Made by a program: the position numbers and the translations under genes. Below, one piece after another: positions 45,152-57,533 of a stretch of 64,000 bases of DNA (position 1 is its first letter; each line of letters opens with the position of its first letter). Source of the stretch: Phytophthora sp. 'mugwort'. Taxonomy: Eukaryota > Oomycota > Peronosporomycetes > Peronosporales > Peronosporaceae. The notes beneath the pieces are model-generated. The model searched no databases, was not told where the DNA came from, and saw only the letters and a program-made list of their open reading frames with translations. The stretch is from NCBI GenBank assembly GCA_033558025.1, contig JAUCEF010000007.1:310001-374000 (forward strand), written 5' to 3'.

Positions 45152-46412
45152 TTTACATGCAATGACTTACATCAGGCGAGCTAATCATACATGTACGTGG
45201 ATGGAGTTCGCTAGCAAAGGCAGCCACGGCTGACAATAGACGCACACCAAGCCGTCCATACAGTCCCCCACATACTTAAGTATAGCATTCGGGCCAGCTG
45301 CGTCCTGGCTGCCGTTACATGTACACGCCCCGCCTGAAGCAAGCGTTTTTGCCTACTCGACAGCCGAGGTTTCCGTTGAAGAGCTCGCTTCAAGCGAGTC
45401 GCCTGTGCAGTGCAGTGTGCGCGCGATTTGCCTCCAGCGGCCGACACGACTAAGATATTTTCATGTGACGGACGGGCAGGACAGGCGGCGTTGAAGTAGG
45501 CGAGTTCAAGCTGCGACTGTCGCTGACAAACCATCGCCGGGGGCACTATCTCACAGGAATGGGGCCAGTCGCCGGCAAAGAGCCCCCGAACTTCGAGTCG
45601 AAGGCAACATGGTGTCCAAGCGCGGTGCAACCGATTGAAGTGCCCTCGTCGACACCGCAACATGCAAGGTGGCTGGCTACACCACGCGGACTCGTCATGC
45701 GGGAAACTCCTATTTGTCGCGTCATGACGGTATTTTAACCAGTCATTTGACACTTGCAGCCTTCATTATCCACCAATTAAAAGTATTATACCGGACAAGA
45801 GTGGGAGAGAGCCAGAAAACGTATTTTTGCGTTCGGGCTCAGAATCGTAGAGGAACCCTGCACAAACCGATTTGATCTTTACCCCATCAACGGGATATCA
45901 AGACTGCCACCCTACAACTTCAATATCCAGAAAGTACTTTCTCGTGACATTTGCACAGCGGAACCGTCGGTAAAATAAAATAAAAAAGCGGCAGGCCAGG
46001 TATGCAGACCCCTATGCCAGCGGATGCCTGCCACTGCTTGCCGTAGGTTAAGCCTAGGACCCAACCGCATCAGGGGTCTTTGTATTAAAACATTTTGGGG
46101 TCTGGTAAATGACCTCCAACTACTTCTTACGCACCAATTATTCCTATTGGCCAAAATGTAATATATACGAAATACAAGTAAAACCGCCGGCTCTATTTTG
46201 TCGAGCTTTTCTCTGTAGATGATGTGGCGTACCCAGCATCAGCTGTTGTCGAGTCGCACGTCCTCGAGCCCAAAACGGAGAAGACACGCAGAGCCGCAAA
46301 AGCCGAAGAAGCCGCTGCGAGCAAAGCCTGCTGTCACCCCCCCTTCATTTCCACGGCAGCCAAAGCGGCCGAAAGTGCGCGAGCGCCGCAGCAAACAATT
46401 AGCAGAGCCAAG
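45152..46412. other. Intergenic before the kinase gene
   Basis: About 1.26 kb. A 180-codon minus-strand frame (45753-45211) has no family motif and is probably chance. An in-frame extension of the kinase gene back to 46224 is open, so part of 46224-46412 could be coding. Confidence 0.4.
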
Positions 46413-48600
46413 ATGACGGGCGCTGAAGGCGTAGTCATGCCGCACAATGTGTTCGCGAAGCTTCCCTCGTACAATCCCTTCGTGGGCACGTTCCACCACG
46501 CGCCGAGGTGCGTCTGCTGGCTAGATAACTGCGGCCTCTCTCCTTCTCTTGCACATTTTGTTGCAGTGGCACTAACTTGGTTTCTAATGCTTTTGATGGG
46601 ATTGCAGCGCTGGCAACCGCGGCGCCGTCTACTTCTCGAGCGACATCGTCGACATGGCCGAACTCGAGGAGCGCAAGAAGTTCCGCCACCACCCGCTCAC
46701 GGGCATATTCCACTCGCTACCGGGCTACTACGACCCGCTACACAAGCTGGCGGCCTGCCGCCGCGTTATGACTGCCGAGGGCATCTACTCAGACACCGAG
46801 TCGCTGCGCTCCTTCGTGGCCATGGACATCACGGACAGCGAAGACTTCGCCTCACTTCAGCAGCCATCGCAGATGAACCGCATGTACAGTGATTCCAGAT
46901 GTATTCCTAACGCAGACCTCATTTCCCGCCCTCGCCGCTTTAGCGACGGAGACGCCGACCCGTTCTTCAATGGCACCAAGACCGGCTCACCCAACAACAA
47001 GAAGGAAGGCATTGTCGACTACCACGATGAATCTACGGACAGCGATGTGGATGAGGACCTTGCTGCTCTGGAGCATCAAGCGCCTCGTTCGATGCCGCTA
47101 AACATCCTGTCTGTCACGGACAAATATGATGTTCCTCCACCGGTAGGCGGCTTACCGCCTCGACGCACCCCTTACAAGAAGGCGAGGAAGTCGTCTGGTA
47201 CGTCTTCAACTAGCACAGAAAGCGAGGGTTTGTCTCCGCTGAGATCTTTTGTTTCGCCGAGCTATGAGCGTGCCGAACTCGGCAAGTCGGCAGGCTGCGC
47301 GGAGCTGACGGATGGTTTCATCTCGACGGGTAAAGGCATTTTCAGGAAAGTTGGTTTCCGCTCATCTCTGCATGAGCGTCCGAGTGACAAGGACAAAAAC
47401 AAGTTCGGAACACCTGCAAAGCTGAAACTCCAGCGTTCTCTCAGCGAGGGAGATTCGGACGACGATATCAACAACGAGTACACCCAAGCTGCACCTCGAA
47501 TTCCCGCGAATCCATTTGTTGCTAGACGCTTGAACGACGGTGACGAGCTTCGTATTATGGCGATCCACCGCACAGGACGTCGCGACTCTATGGCGCTCAA
47601 GGATGACCAGTGTGGTAGCGACAGCGAGGACGAGTACAGCCACCCGAAGCCGTATTTTATTCACGAAAAAGCTGTCACGGAGCAGTATGAACTGGTTGGT
47701 AAAGACCAACTGGGCGACGGCACTTACGCTGTGGTCAAGCCTGCGATTCGTCGCGTTAACGGAAAAGAAGTCGCGATAAAGCAGATACACAAGCGTTTCC
47801 TGCGCGACGAAGCTGCCAAAAATGCTGTGAGCCGCGAGATTGAGATCCATCTCCGTTTGCGCCACAAGCACATCGTGCGTCTATATGAGGTTTATGAGAC
47901 TCCGGATTTCCTCTATCTGGTTATGGCGAAGGCAACGAAGGGTAACCTCAAGTCTTTGATGCAGAGAAAGCGCATGCTTCCAGAGGCACTTGCTGGAAAG
48001 CTGTCGCAGCAAATTGTCCGCGCTGTTCTATTCCTGCACGATATGGGAGTGCTGCACTGTGACCTAAAGCCTGACAACATTTTGCTTAGCGATGCTAAAT
48101 CAGCGAACCAAGACAACGGCGAAAGCTCCCCGAACATGTGCCGTGATACCCCTCCTAAGTCGACTTTGGATTCTCATGCTGACGTCAAGGTTAACGACTA
48201 TAACGTCGAGCTGTGCGACTTCGGACTGTCCGTGAAGGTCCCGGATGTCCGTTTCTTCAAGCTGACAGGTGATGTTCACAAGGTCCCCTTTACGAGAGTT
48301 ACAGGTACCTCAGGCTACATTGCTCCCGAGTTGCTCCAGCAGCAGTCATACGGCAAGCCGGTGGATATGTGGGCGGTGGGTATTATTATTTTCGAGATGC
48401 TGACCGGTTACCAGCCATTCTACCCTCCGCATGTTTGCATCGAAGAAGACGCGGATTTCTCAGACCGCGTGTGGAAGACGATCAGCGCTGATGCCAAGGA
48501 CTTAGTTCAGCGTCTGCTGGAACGCGACCCGGCTAAGCGACTAACGGCTGCTGAGGCGCTTGCGCACACGTGGTTCGAATCGGCCATGTTTGCCATTTAG
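46413..48600 (+). CDS. Serine/threonine protein kinase, CAMK-like
   Basis: Two exons, 46413-46507 and 46608-48600, give 695 aa. The join splits a Ser codon (HHAP/SAGNRGAV). The N-terminal 380 residues are low-complexity, Ser/Asp-rich, with clusters of likely phosphosites. The kinase domain starts near residue 395: GDGTYAVV glycine loop, VAIKQIHK lysine, REIEIHLRLRHKHIVRLYEV, HCDLKPDNILL catalytic loop, DFGLS magnesium loop, TGTSGYIAPELLQ activation end, and PVDMWAVGIIIFEMLTGYQP. An acidic insert of about 35 residues separates NILL from DFGLS, which is unusual. The domain ends at AHTWFESAMF, so no regulatory tail follows. A start at 46224 would add 63 residues. Confidence 0.88.
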
Positions 48601-48774
48601 ATGTGCCGGTCGGATTGGGGTAAGCTGACATGAACGAAGAAGAAGAGTAACACATTTTGGGTATAGCACAGAGTACAAATATACTGCGAGAACAGACGAA
48701 ATTGCCAACTCTTCATTCGAAAGTACTGCTCCAAGTGTTGCCCGGGACGACTTTGTGCTGCAGAAACAAGCATG

Positions 48775-50752
48775 TTATCGTGCCTTCGGTTTCTTGGGAC
48801 CTTTGACAGTGGCCCACTTGAAAAAATCGCACCTCGCGTCGGGATTTCCCCTCTCACCCTGTTGATGCAAGAACACAGTTTCAGTACGATACATGCGGGA
48901 TAGGATACATTCATCGAGAGCTTACGACTGGTTTAGTACAAACGTAAAACTTGCGACCCCAGTTCTCGTTCGCCTTCAGAACTGATCGAAGCACTGTGGG
49001 TTGACCGCAGAAGCACAATGGGGTTGGCGGTGGCCGACCACTTAAGACTTGTGCCCATTTTCCTTTCCCTTCTTCCGGCGATTTCAGCTTGGCTGACTTC
49101 TCTACGATAGGTACACCGCCAAAAAAACTTTGATAAGCAGACGAACCTTCATCATTCCAGGAGTCCTTGCCAGACGAAAGGGACTTTCGTTTAGTCCCTG
49201 TATGACTGAAAAACGACATAATTGACTGCTGGCCACGGTTTCTCTGTTTCTGCGGTCGGGGTAGGGAGCGCTGTGGGGACAACACCGCTTGTTTCGCATG
49301 GGTTTCAGTCGTGCTGTCACTTCGAACGACAAACGACTTTATACTCTGCTGTTTCCCTGAGAACTCCACGAAGTTTTTGGCGCACAGTGCCGCAGTAATT
49401 CCAATGTTGGTACTTGCAGCAGTTTTGAGCTCCACAGTGCACGACATCACCACGGGGCAATGGTCTGATCCGAGACGTCCTGCTTCGATTCTGAATTGAC
49501 CACGACCAGGCAAATTGTAAGGGTTTATATCCCGTAAGCTCATCGTAGTCGACGACGTACCTGCACGAGGATGCACATTCAAGGAATGTGGGGTCCACAA
49601 ACATGTAGTCAATTCGAGTCCCGAAGTTTGTTTGACGAGCCGCCGTTCTAGTGTTCCAACACTGGAGTTAATTACAGCCGCGAAGAGTAGTTAGTAGTAC
49701 ACCTACTGCATAGACTCTGGTTCCAACTGAACTACGAACCGTGAAAGCTTTAGTCTGGTCAGGGTGGAAATACCGGAACATATCTATCATCGTAGCTGTT
49801 CGTGTTCCATTGGCAATATTTTCGCTATTGGGCACCGAAATGAACGCCTGCTCCATCACTTCTGGTACTCCAAGAAAAGAGCTCATCCACTTTCTGCACG
49901 GGTGCTCTGCGAAAGAGCCACCATCAAATCGATACGCGTCCGGATCACAATGGTCAATTTCTCGGTGTGCAATATTAAAATCACCCTGCATACAGACATC
50001 AGCACACAAGTTGGTACCCGCATTTTCAAATAACTGTTTTTGCAAGCACACGAACCACCACAATCACGCGCTTGTTCGCTTCTAGTAGAGCTCTAACTCG
50101 ATCTTCCAGCAATGCATGGAACTGGAGCTTGTACTCCAGTCTGGAATCCGAACGATCTGCAGATGCCAGAGCTGGACAATATGTATTGAGCAGCACAAAC
50201 GCTTGGTGGTCGGTGATGATACATCGTCCTTCAGCCTCCAAATCATTGACCAGTTTTGATGAAAGCTAGCACCCCCACAATAGTCAGCACAACATTCTTC
50301 ATGTTAAGTAGAAAATGCCACCACAAGGGCAACAGCAGGAGCAACTCACCTCGTTATGCAGCGAACCGACGTGCCCGACGCTATCCTTGGTCCCCCAAAG
50401 TCCTGTCAACCCTTCCTCGGCAGCAACTGTTGGCAGGTCGCTCTTCACGAACGTCACCACGCCAGAGTAGCCTCCACGGTGCCGACAAAAGGAGTAAAAC
50501 GCGTCGAATCCTGCCGTAACACTGACAGTTTAGCTCGGCACGCCTCCAACTCGCATTGAAACAGTTGTCGACCTCACCAGGCGGCCGCACCAGTTCCTCG
50601 TCGAGCTCCGAGCGCGTCATCTTTGTTTCTTGCAGGCAGATAATGTCGGCTTCGAGGCTCTCCAGGAGCTGCTGCAGACTCTGTTCCAAACGCTGCAGGA
50701 CGGCGCGAAGCCCATTGATGTTCCAGGTCACAAGTCGCAGCGTGCGCTTCAT
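48775..50752 (-). CDS. APEX2: AP endonuclease 2
   Basis: Exonuclease-endonuclease-phosphatase enzyme of base-excision repair, nuclear. The start at 50752 gives MKRTLRLVTWNINGLRAVL, the conserved first strand; upstream in-frame Met codons would overlap POLA2. LQETKM holds the metal-binding Glu. A short intron joins RPPG to FDAFYSFCRHRGGYSGVVT. Later exons give LLNTYCPALA, DFNIAHREIDHCDP (catalytic Asp/Asn), RIDYMFVDP and GRLGSDHCPVVM (catalytic His). The long tail has a probable PCNA-binding box, QQSIMSFFSH. The C-terminus is a GRF zinc finger: PLCFCGQPTVLRSV, GRKFYVCTKP and, after a last intron, GNPDARCDFFKWA. It is divergent from POLA2, with 175 bp between start codons, and convergent with the kinase. 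Confidence 0.9.
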
Positions 50753-50927
50753 CTTGTCACTTTCTGTGTCAAAGTGACATAGCCCCGATAAAGTACGACT
50801 CAGATTATCTCCAATCAACAGCTCTTTAAGAAGTTTCTTATCATCCAATACAAATTTTGGCGCCTTGCCGCTTCGCGCGCATTGCACTACTACCGGTATT
50901 ATCGTTGTGCGCCTGGGAGAGCAACTC

Positions 50928-53394
50928 ATGAGCGTCGACGCCGCAGCAATCCGCGCGGCCTTCGCGGCCTGCAACTTGGACCTGGAGGAAGATGCGGCTG
51001 ACACGTGCGTGTCCATTTGCAAAGAGTTCGGCCTGAGCTCGGACGACATGGCGGCGCAATGGGACGCCTACTCTATGAACCAGCAGCTGTCGGGCGCCGC
51101 TAACGCCGGCGGCCTCGTGTCCTTCCGCTCGCACATTAAGCAGCAGCAGGCCAAGGCCAAGGAGACGCCCACCGCCACCTCGCAAAAACGGCGCCACTCG
51201 AAGACACCCGTGGTCAAGCGCGATGCAGAGAGCCAGGACAAACTCGAATCACTCTACAGCATGAAGTCGCCCGAGGGCAAACACCCACGCTCCTTCTCCA
51301 GCCCGGTGGGCAGCAACAAAGTACAGCGCAAGGAGGGTATGTTCTCGCCCTCGTCGATGCAGTCACCGCCGGGGAACAGCTACGAGAGGCGCACGGACGC
51401 CGGCAAGACGGTGTCCGAGTTTAACTCTCACTTGAGGAAGCAGACTGAAGGATTGGGAGCCAATACGGGCAACCCAGTCAAAGTTAAGGTGCCCTTCCCG
51501 TCACGTAACCTTGCACCTGATTCGTCATACATGTACACACCGTTGTTCCAGCGAGCCATTGCTCTGGACGAGCAGCTTGTTGAGTATGAAGAGCTGGTGA
51601 AGGAAAAATTCAAGCTGGAAGAACTCAAGCCGGTTGGTGACCCCTCACCGGCGCAAGTGATTGTGGTGGGACGCATTGTGTGTGAGGCAGCTGAGGGCAA
51701 GCTGAACCCGAGCGTTGTGCAGATTGAAGGGTCTAGGAAGACTTGCGGAGGGCAGCGCGTGCTCCTTGATTTGAGTGGAGTCCCCAACTTTCAGGTTTTC
51801 CCGGGCAAGGTTTGTTGTAGCGGTGTCCACTGTTGACGTGGAAATAGTTGGACGAAGATGCTAATGCGGTAGGTGTTATTGCAGATTGTCGCGCTGGAGG
51901 GTGTTTTCCCCGATACGCGATCGCCGATGGCGGTGAAGAGATTCCTTGAGGTAAGCTTTACTGTATATCTAGATGCAGTGGACATTCTGCTCATGTCTTC
52001 AATTCGGATGCTTGTACACTACTTAAAGCCAATTCCAGCTCCATGCTCTACATCTTCGCCGGCATATCTCCGACAAATCCAAAACGAGCACGGGAAACCT
52101 ATTCGAGTACTCACTGCTTGTGGTCCATTCACGACCACTAGCAATGTGGACTACCTGCCGCTGAACGATTTGCTACAGATTGCCATTGACCAGAAGCCTG
52201 ATGTACTTCTTCTCGTAAGTGACGCTATTATTGCTTATTTAAATTCTGTAAATTGGCTAACTTCTCATATTTTTTGCAGGTGGGCCCGTTCATTGATTCG
52301 GTGCACTCGATGTTCCAAGATGGATTGGTCAAATACGACGAAATGATGCTTAGCTTCGAAGAGATCTTCTTGTTCAAAGGTTCAGCACTTTTCTAGCAAA
52401 CTGTGCAAGCATGCCTCAGTTACTAATCTCTACTGTTGTGAATTTGGTTTGCTCGCTATTAGTGATGACGCTTTTAAACAACGTGCTGGCGCAAGATGAA
52501 CGGATTCAGATTGTCGTTGTTCCATCACTGCGAGATGCCAATCACGAATACGTATACCCTCAGCCTCCGCTAAACAAAAAGAAAGGGTGCGAAGCGTTCG
52601 AGCAATCTGAATATGCTAAGGTTTGTGACTATGCTCGTCCTGTTAAGATTGCACTCAATTGCTGGGTCTAACCTGACATTGGCACTGTAGCGCGTCCACT
52701 TCATGTCGAACCCCAGCACATTCTCAATCAACGGAGTTTTGTTCGGAATATCAGCCTTGGACGTGATGATGCAACTAAGTTCAAATGAGCTTCACAGGTT
52801 AGTTTCCCTACGCGCTTCAAATCTTGTACATTGTTGATAGGCAACGTTCGTTACGTCTTTCTTATTGTAGAGCTCAAGTTCGCGACCAAAACCGATTGCT
52901 CCGCCTTTGTGAACAAGTTGTCGACCAGCGAAGGTTCGTTGTTAGGCGTTTTCGTTGATATTTAAATTTTTTGTTATAGATCCTTAACGTTTACGTATTG
53001 TCCTGCAATTTATAGCTTCTACCCTATGTTTCCCCCACCGCCAAACAGTGAGGCGCCAATCGATCTACGGTATATGAAACAGTTCCAGTTCGAGCAGACG
53101 CCGGACATCCTGCTGCTTCCTTCAATTCTCAACCGTTTTTGTGGGGTACGTTCTGACACGATATATTTTTCCGGGTAGGCGCATTATATTCACTGATGTT
53201 GTTTGTCGAAATCGCAGCGCATTAAAGACTCCATTTGCATTAACCCCGGTCAGCTGTGCAAGGGCGAGTCAGGTGGCACTTTCGCGCATATAACAATCCT
53301 CCCGTTGACCAACGACAAAATAGAGAGCGCAATCGATGACAAATGCGCACACTTTGTGCCAGACCGAACCATCATCGAGATCAAGCGTATCTAG
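50928..53394 (+). CDS. POLA2: DNA polymerase alpha subunit B
   Basis: Regulatory subunit of the polymerase alpha-primase complex that starts replication. Start ATG is at 50928 (MSVDAAAIRAAF). The first exon to 51809 carries the N-terminal helical domain and a Ser/Pro-rich linker with possible CDK sites (KSPEGKHP, SSPVG, QSPPG). The OB fold appears as VIVVGRIVCEAAEGKLN, joined at 51885 to IVALEGVFPDTRSPMAVKRF. Phosphoesterase-like blocks follow: VLTACGPFTTTSNVDYLPL, DQKPDVLLL/VGPFIDSVHSMF, QIVVVPSLRDANHEYVYPQP, FSINGVLFGISALDVM, FEQTPDILLLPSILNRF and ICINPGQLCKGESGGTFA. As in other B subunits the metal ligands are not kept. At least eight small exons; stop at 53394. Confidence 0.9.
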
Positions 53395-53744
53395 ACAGGT
53401 AACTGCAAACGTTGAAGATGCCTCGAGCGATGTACCTTTACTTGATCAAACTTCAAATCCAAATGCGAACTCTCTCGCCAAATCTTCTTTTAAGTCTCGC
53501 GCATAATGTGAAACATTCCCAATATATTTAGGTGTAATTAATACACCTAGGTTGCCGAAGATGCAAGTGCAATCATACAAATACTCGCGGGCTAACTCGT
53601 CAGCCCCGATACTGTACGGCTGGCGTACTCGACGAAAACCACTAAAAAAAATCGAACTGAAATAGTCGAATAGATGCTACCGGTATTTCATTTGAAAAAC
53701 GTTGTATTATTGCTGTAACGTTGCTGTAGCTACACCGGAGCTCT
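53395..53744. other. Convergent intergenic, no gene
   Basis: 350 bp between the 3' ends of POLA2 and the glutathione S-transferase. Nothing recognised. Confidence 0.4.
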
Positions 53745-54347
53745 TTACGACGAGTGCTTCGCCAAATACGCAGCAATCTCTGAGTTAGCCTTCACGCGGT
53801 CCACGATCGTCTTCAGCTCCGGATACGGGGATGCAGAGAACCCGGGAATGAACTTGCCCAGCGGGTTTTCGAAGAGGTCGAAAAGTTGGATGTCCGCGAA
53901 CGTTACCTTGCTGCCGATAAAGTAGTCGCCCTTGATCAGCTTGGTGATTGCATCAAACTTGAACGGAATTGTCTCCTGCAGAAGCTTCTTGGTCTTCTCG
54001 GCCTTCTTGGCTTCGTCCTTCTCAACGAAGAAAATGTCAATGTAGTCTGCGTACAACTCGGACAGCGTCTCGGAGATCATCTCGGCACGCAGGCATTCGA
54101 GTGGGTCCTCGGGGTAGAGACCACCAAGCTTGGCAGCGTAACGAACGATGGCCATACTTTGGCAGTACATGGTACCATCCACCTCCAGCAGCGGCATTTT
54201 ACCCAGAGGCGTCTTGGGCTTCAGGGCACCCCACTGCGGAAAATCGACGCGGATATCCTCAAAGGGGATCTTGCCGTACGTGAGCACAAGGCGTGAGAGC
54301 TCACCGCGAGCAGGTAGCTGGAAGTAGGTGAGTTTGAGCGGGGCCAT
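53745..54347 (-). CDS. Glutathione S-transferase, sigma-like
   Basis: Single-exon enzyme of 200 aa, the normal length for cytosolic GSTs, conjugating glutathione to electrophiles. The start at 54347 gives MAPLKLTYFQLPARGELSRL; Tyr8 is the usual catalytic Tyr position. The thioredoxin-like half has LGKMPLLEVDGTMYCQSMAI (cis-Pro and the glutathione-binding QS). The helical half includes ADYIDIFFVEKDEAKK and the N-capping motif KVTFADIQLFDLFE. An in-frame Met 20 codons upstream at 54407 gives a less typical N-terminus. A separate upstream frame resembling a signal peptide (54485-54400) could be a first exon of a secreted form; I do not annotate it. Confidence 0.9.
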   Translation of the reverse strand: MAPLKLTYFQLPARGELSRLVLTYGKIPFEDIRVDFPQWGALKPKTPLGKMPLLEVDGTMYCQSMAIVRYAAKLGGLYPEDPLECLRAEMISETLSELYADYIDIFFVEKDEAKKAEKTKKLLQETIPFKFDAITKLIKGDYFIGSKVTFADIQLFDLFENPLGKFIPGFSASPYPELKTIVDRVKANSEIAAYLAKHSS

Positions 54348-54712
54348 TTTCACTATAGGGCGTCGAATTCGAAATGAGGTACCAATGCTCACCAGTATCG
54401 CTTTCACGGGCGATCGATGCGAACGCCGTTGTGTTCAGAGCTGCGGAGAGCATGAAGGTCGTTGCAAGGAAATGAGCAGGCCTGATCGTCATACAAGTGT
54501 TGCTGATGTAGAATCCCCTATCCGGTCGCAATCAAGACTGCCGTGACAAAAATGCCCACGGGCTACTACATCTGGACGTGTAAAGTATATATAGGAGTCC
54601 TGTAACAGGACTCAACCTGGCCGATTACGTAGCGAGGGTTTTATTTACGAGTCTGTCCACTAAATTTCAGCATATTCAGACCAAATTAAATTCGAAGGGT
54701 ATACATACGTGG

Positions 54713-56638
54713 ATGAGTAGCCGCTCGAGAGGCGTGGGCAGCGGCACTGCACCGAGCAAAAGACGATCCCTCTCGTACGTTCCACACGTCGCACGGTAAC
54801 CTTTAGGTGTATCTATATGTCTCATCCATCGCACGTGCTCCACGCAGCTCCGATTCATCACCAGTGGCGTCTACCCTCATCTGCCGCATCAAGCAGAATT
54901 TTGACCTGGAGACGCAGAGCTGTAGCCAAAGAGACCACAGCATAGCACAGGATACTTCGATCGACCGTGACGACGTCAGCCACGTGCAGGACCAGCTGCG
55001 TCGCCTAAAGCGTCGATGCGCCAAGCTGGAACGGAAGGTTCAGGAGAAGGATGCGGAGATTCAGGCGCTACAAGACCAGCAACAGTTACGCTTCCCACTG
55101 CTGATGCACGAGACAGTGTGCAGTCTACGCTCGCTGGAGGACAACCAGTCCGACCGTACAACAAGCGCGTCGGTAAGTTGAGCTTGATCTGGTCCAGTTT
55201 GTTGTAGGTTGTTTAGCTAAACTGGAAACACTTCGCAGCCTCTGTCGCAATCTGTGATAAGTAGCACGGCCCACGCGAGAAGAGATTTGGATCCTCGCGT
55301 CCACGAGTACGAGCAGCAGGTGCGTTGCTTATTAGACAGCTGGAGGAAGCATTGGGACTGACTTACGCTTTCATAGATTGCTGTCTTGTATGAGGAAAAC
55401 CAGCAGGAAAAACTCAAGAACGAGATGCTGAGTGAATGTCTTCGCGGCCAAAAGCATGCCAAGGTGAAGCTGATAAAAGCTTGCAAACACGTCAAACAAG
55501 AGCTCCAAGCTTTGAAAGATAGCGGACTTAGTCAGATGCTAGTGGACATCGAGATGCGGTGTGGCGCTTTGGAGAAGGAGAAGGCTCAGATCATGGAAGA
55601 GTTGGTAGCCGAACGATCTTTTGTGAGTTGGTCGTTTGCAGTAACACTGCGATGCTTGGGCGGCTAATTTTTAACGTATTTTCGTTCTTGCTACGACAGC
55701 GCGCGAAACAAGAAGCCCAGCAGAAGGCCACGGCGAAAAAACTTGAAGATTTGATTTTGAAATCAACCAAATGGGAAGGTATACCCTGACCTTGTGCTGA
55801 ATTACTCTTACCTTCCCACTCTCATTTTATTATGACGCTGTTTCTCGAAAGATATTGTTGCTAGAAAGAACGAAAAGCTGCAGCAGTCACGGGATCAAAT
55901 ATGCGAGCAGCAGCTGACGATTGAGCACTTGAAAGCAGACTTAAAAGTTGTGGAGTATAGGGTTAACAGTTCTCCAGAAATTTGTCGGGAAGATGATCAA
56001 GATGAGGTGCGCCTTTTTCAAAGTTGAGTGCTTAGGGAATGGCGATCAGTGTGCAGATGTTCTGAATACTTTTCCGTTTTGTTTCCCAGATCGAAAAATT
56101 GAAAGCCGCTATCAGCGTTCAAAGGACGAAAGTCGAAGTAGCTCAAAGAGAATTACAACAGATCAAAACAGAGAACGACTTTTTACGCGAGCAGCTCGTT
56201 TCCCAACACGGAGAAATACATTTTCAAGACGACAATTTATGTGCTGCTCATGGTACATACGATAAGTTGCTGATCCAGGTAAGATGTTATTTTACTCTGT
56301 CCGTAACGCAGTGTGCATGTCTTCATTGTCACTTAGAGGTGCTCGTATTCGTATTCCTTCTGTAACACCAGGTTCTCTATATCAAAAGGAGGTTGCGCGC
56401 ATTAAAGGAGCTGGTACAGATGTACGAAGAAACAAATACCGTCGACATTAACTTGCTCAACGAAGGAGAATCGTTTCAAGAGGATTGCTCTCAGCATCTC
56501 GGTACGCACTCATGTGAAGGATATGCGGTGCAGCTTTCCGGGAGTGTTTTGGAAGCGGCTCAATATGTGTCCGAGCTGCAGGAGATACTTGAAGACGCTT
56601 GCTCTCGACTGATAGGAAGTACATGCGCGATGCAGTAG
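54713..56638 (+). CDS. Hypothetical coiled-coil protein
   Basis: Eight exons join in frame: 54713-54795, 54848-55172, 55239-55319, 55377-55622, 55700-55778, 55852-56006, 56090-56278, 56372-56638 (474 aa). The N-terminus is basic and Ser-rich (MSSRSRGVGSGTAPSKRRSL). Most of the rest is coiled coil with heptad Leu/Ile: VQDQLRRLKRRCAKLERKVQ, LKNEMLSECLRGQKHAKVKL, QQLTIEHLKADLKVVEYRV and LKAAISVQRTKVEVAQREL. The C-terminus is acidic (VSELQEILEDACSRLIG). Such proteins are often centrosomal or flagellar in oomycetes, but no specific family is recognised. Confidence 0.75.
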
Positions 56639-57299
56639 TTACGCCTTGGCGCTGTACGACATTTGTATGGAACAATGCTGGTCTACTACAGTAGGTAGAT
56701 AGGTACCAAAATAATAGCGCATTTTTATATCGTTTATTAATCGTTCTCGAAAACTCCAGTTAACGTTTGGCTGTTCACGGGATTCTACCTCCGGTAGAAG
56801 GCAAAACGCAATTCAAGGCAGCAGTTCGTACACGATAATCGCTATGAACACTATTCTCCTACATCCCGCAGGTTCAACTACACAATGTGCAGCGAGATTG
56901 CTTACATAAAATCTGCATCGCCTGGCTTACGGCGGATGTTTTGCCAGATATACTGTAATCATATACAGCAGTTCCCGTGCCTTCACGCGGTTCACGATCG
57001 CCTCGGCCAGAAAAATAAATTGAGGTTGCAAATATTGCAATAGATGTGAACCAATATTCTATTTCGGAATAATATCAGTTAGGCTGACCTGCCCATGATG
57101 ACTTCAATAATCTATTGGGACGAGTTACCCTTTTGGCGTCTGAAGCTTGGGTTTCAAGCAACACCAGAAAAATCCCCCTCACTCTCAATTTTACCTAGGA
57201 CGCGCACCAACCTCCGAGATGCCTCCGTGTCTCACGCTCACAGTCCCATCACCTTCACCAACAAACAGGTTGCCCATTTTACTTCCGGCCGTGCCGCGT
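56639..57299. other. Intergenic, no gene seen
   Basis: About 660 bp after the coiled-coil gene. Short frames only. CTTCACGCGGTTCACGATCG at 56982 nearly repeats part of the GST coding sequence near 53790 (CTTCACGCGGTCCACGATCG), perhaps a tiny GST relic. Confidence 0.35.
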
Positions 57300-57495
57300 A
57301 AAAGTCCTGGAATAGAAGTCCAACTAATTTCAATAGTAGCACCGTGTACAAGTGTTGATCTAATTTTATTGTTTCCTCAAAAAGAGTAATAACTCTAATT
57401 TAATAATACCTTCCATAACAGGAGTTTCTGGATCTTGAAAACCTAAATGCCAAGGTTCGGCCATATCTAATAAAGTCAATTGATTGTATATATAA
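57300..57495 (-). pseudogene. cox2: Nuclear copy of mitochondrial cox2 (NUMT), deleted
   Basis: The minus strand reads [19 protein letters not shown] and TPVMEGII, then, after a jump, [20 protein letters not shown], which are two conserved parts of cytochrome oxidase subunit II in the right order. About 40-50 codons between MEGII and GNNK are missing. The AT content differs from the flanking genes. A neighbouring AT-rich stretch (57534-57830) may be part of the same mitochondrial insert. Confidence 0.8.
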
Positions 57496-57533
57496 TTTTT
57501 TTATATATACAATCAATTGACTTTATTAGATAT
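57463..57533. repeat. Perfect 33-bp hairpin at NUMT edge
   Basis: Arms 57463-57495 and 57501-57533 are exact reverse complements, starting ATATCTAATAAAGTC, with a five-T loop. One arm includes the first cox2 codons seen (QLTLLDM), so the other is an inverted copy of the same mitochondrial sequence. Confidence 0.9.

Noticed and set aside
45211..45753. Minus-strand 180-codon frame
   Set aside because: Amino-acid pattern (many Cys, Arg, Trp) is typical of chance frames; no motif, signal peptide or conserved context.
50753..51049. N-terminal extension of APEX2 to 51049
   Set aside because: It would overlap the POLA2 coding start on the other strand, and the family begins at the LVTWNINGLR strand.
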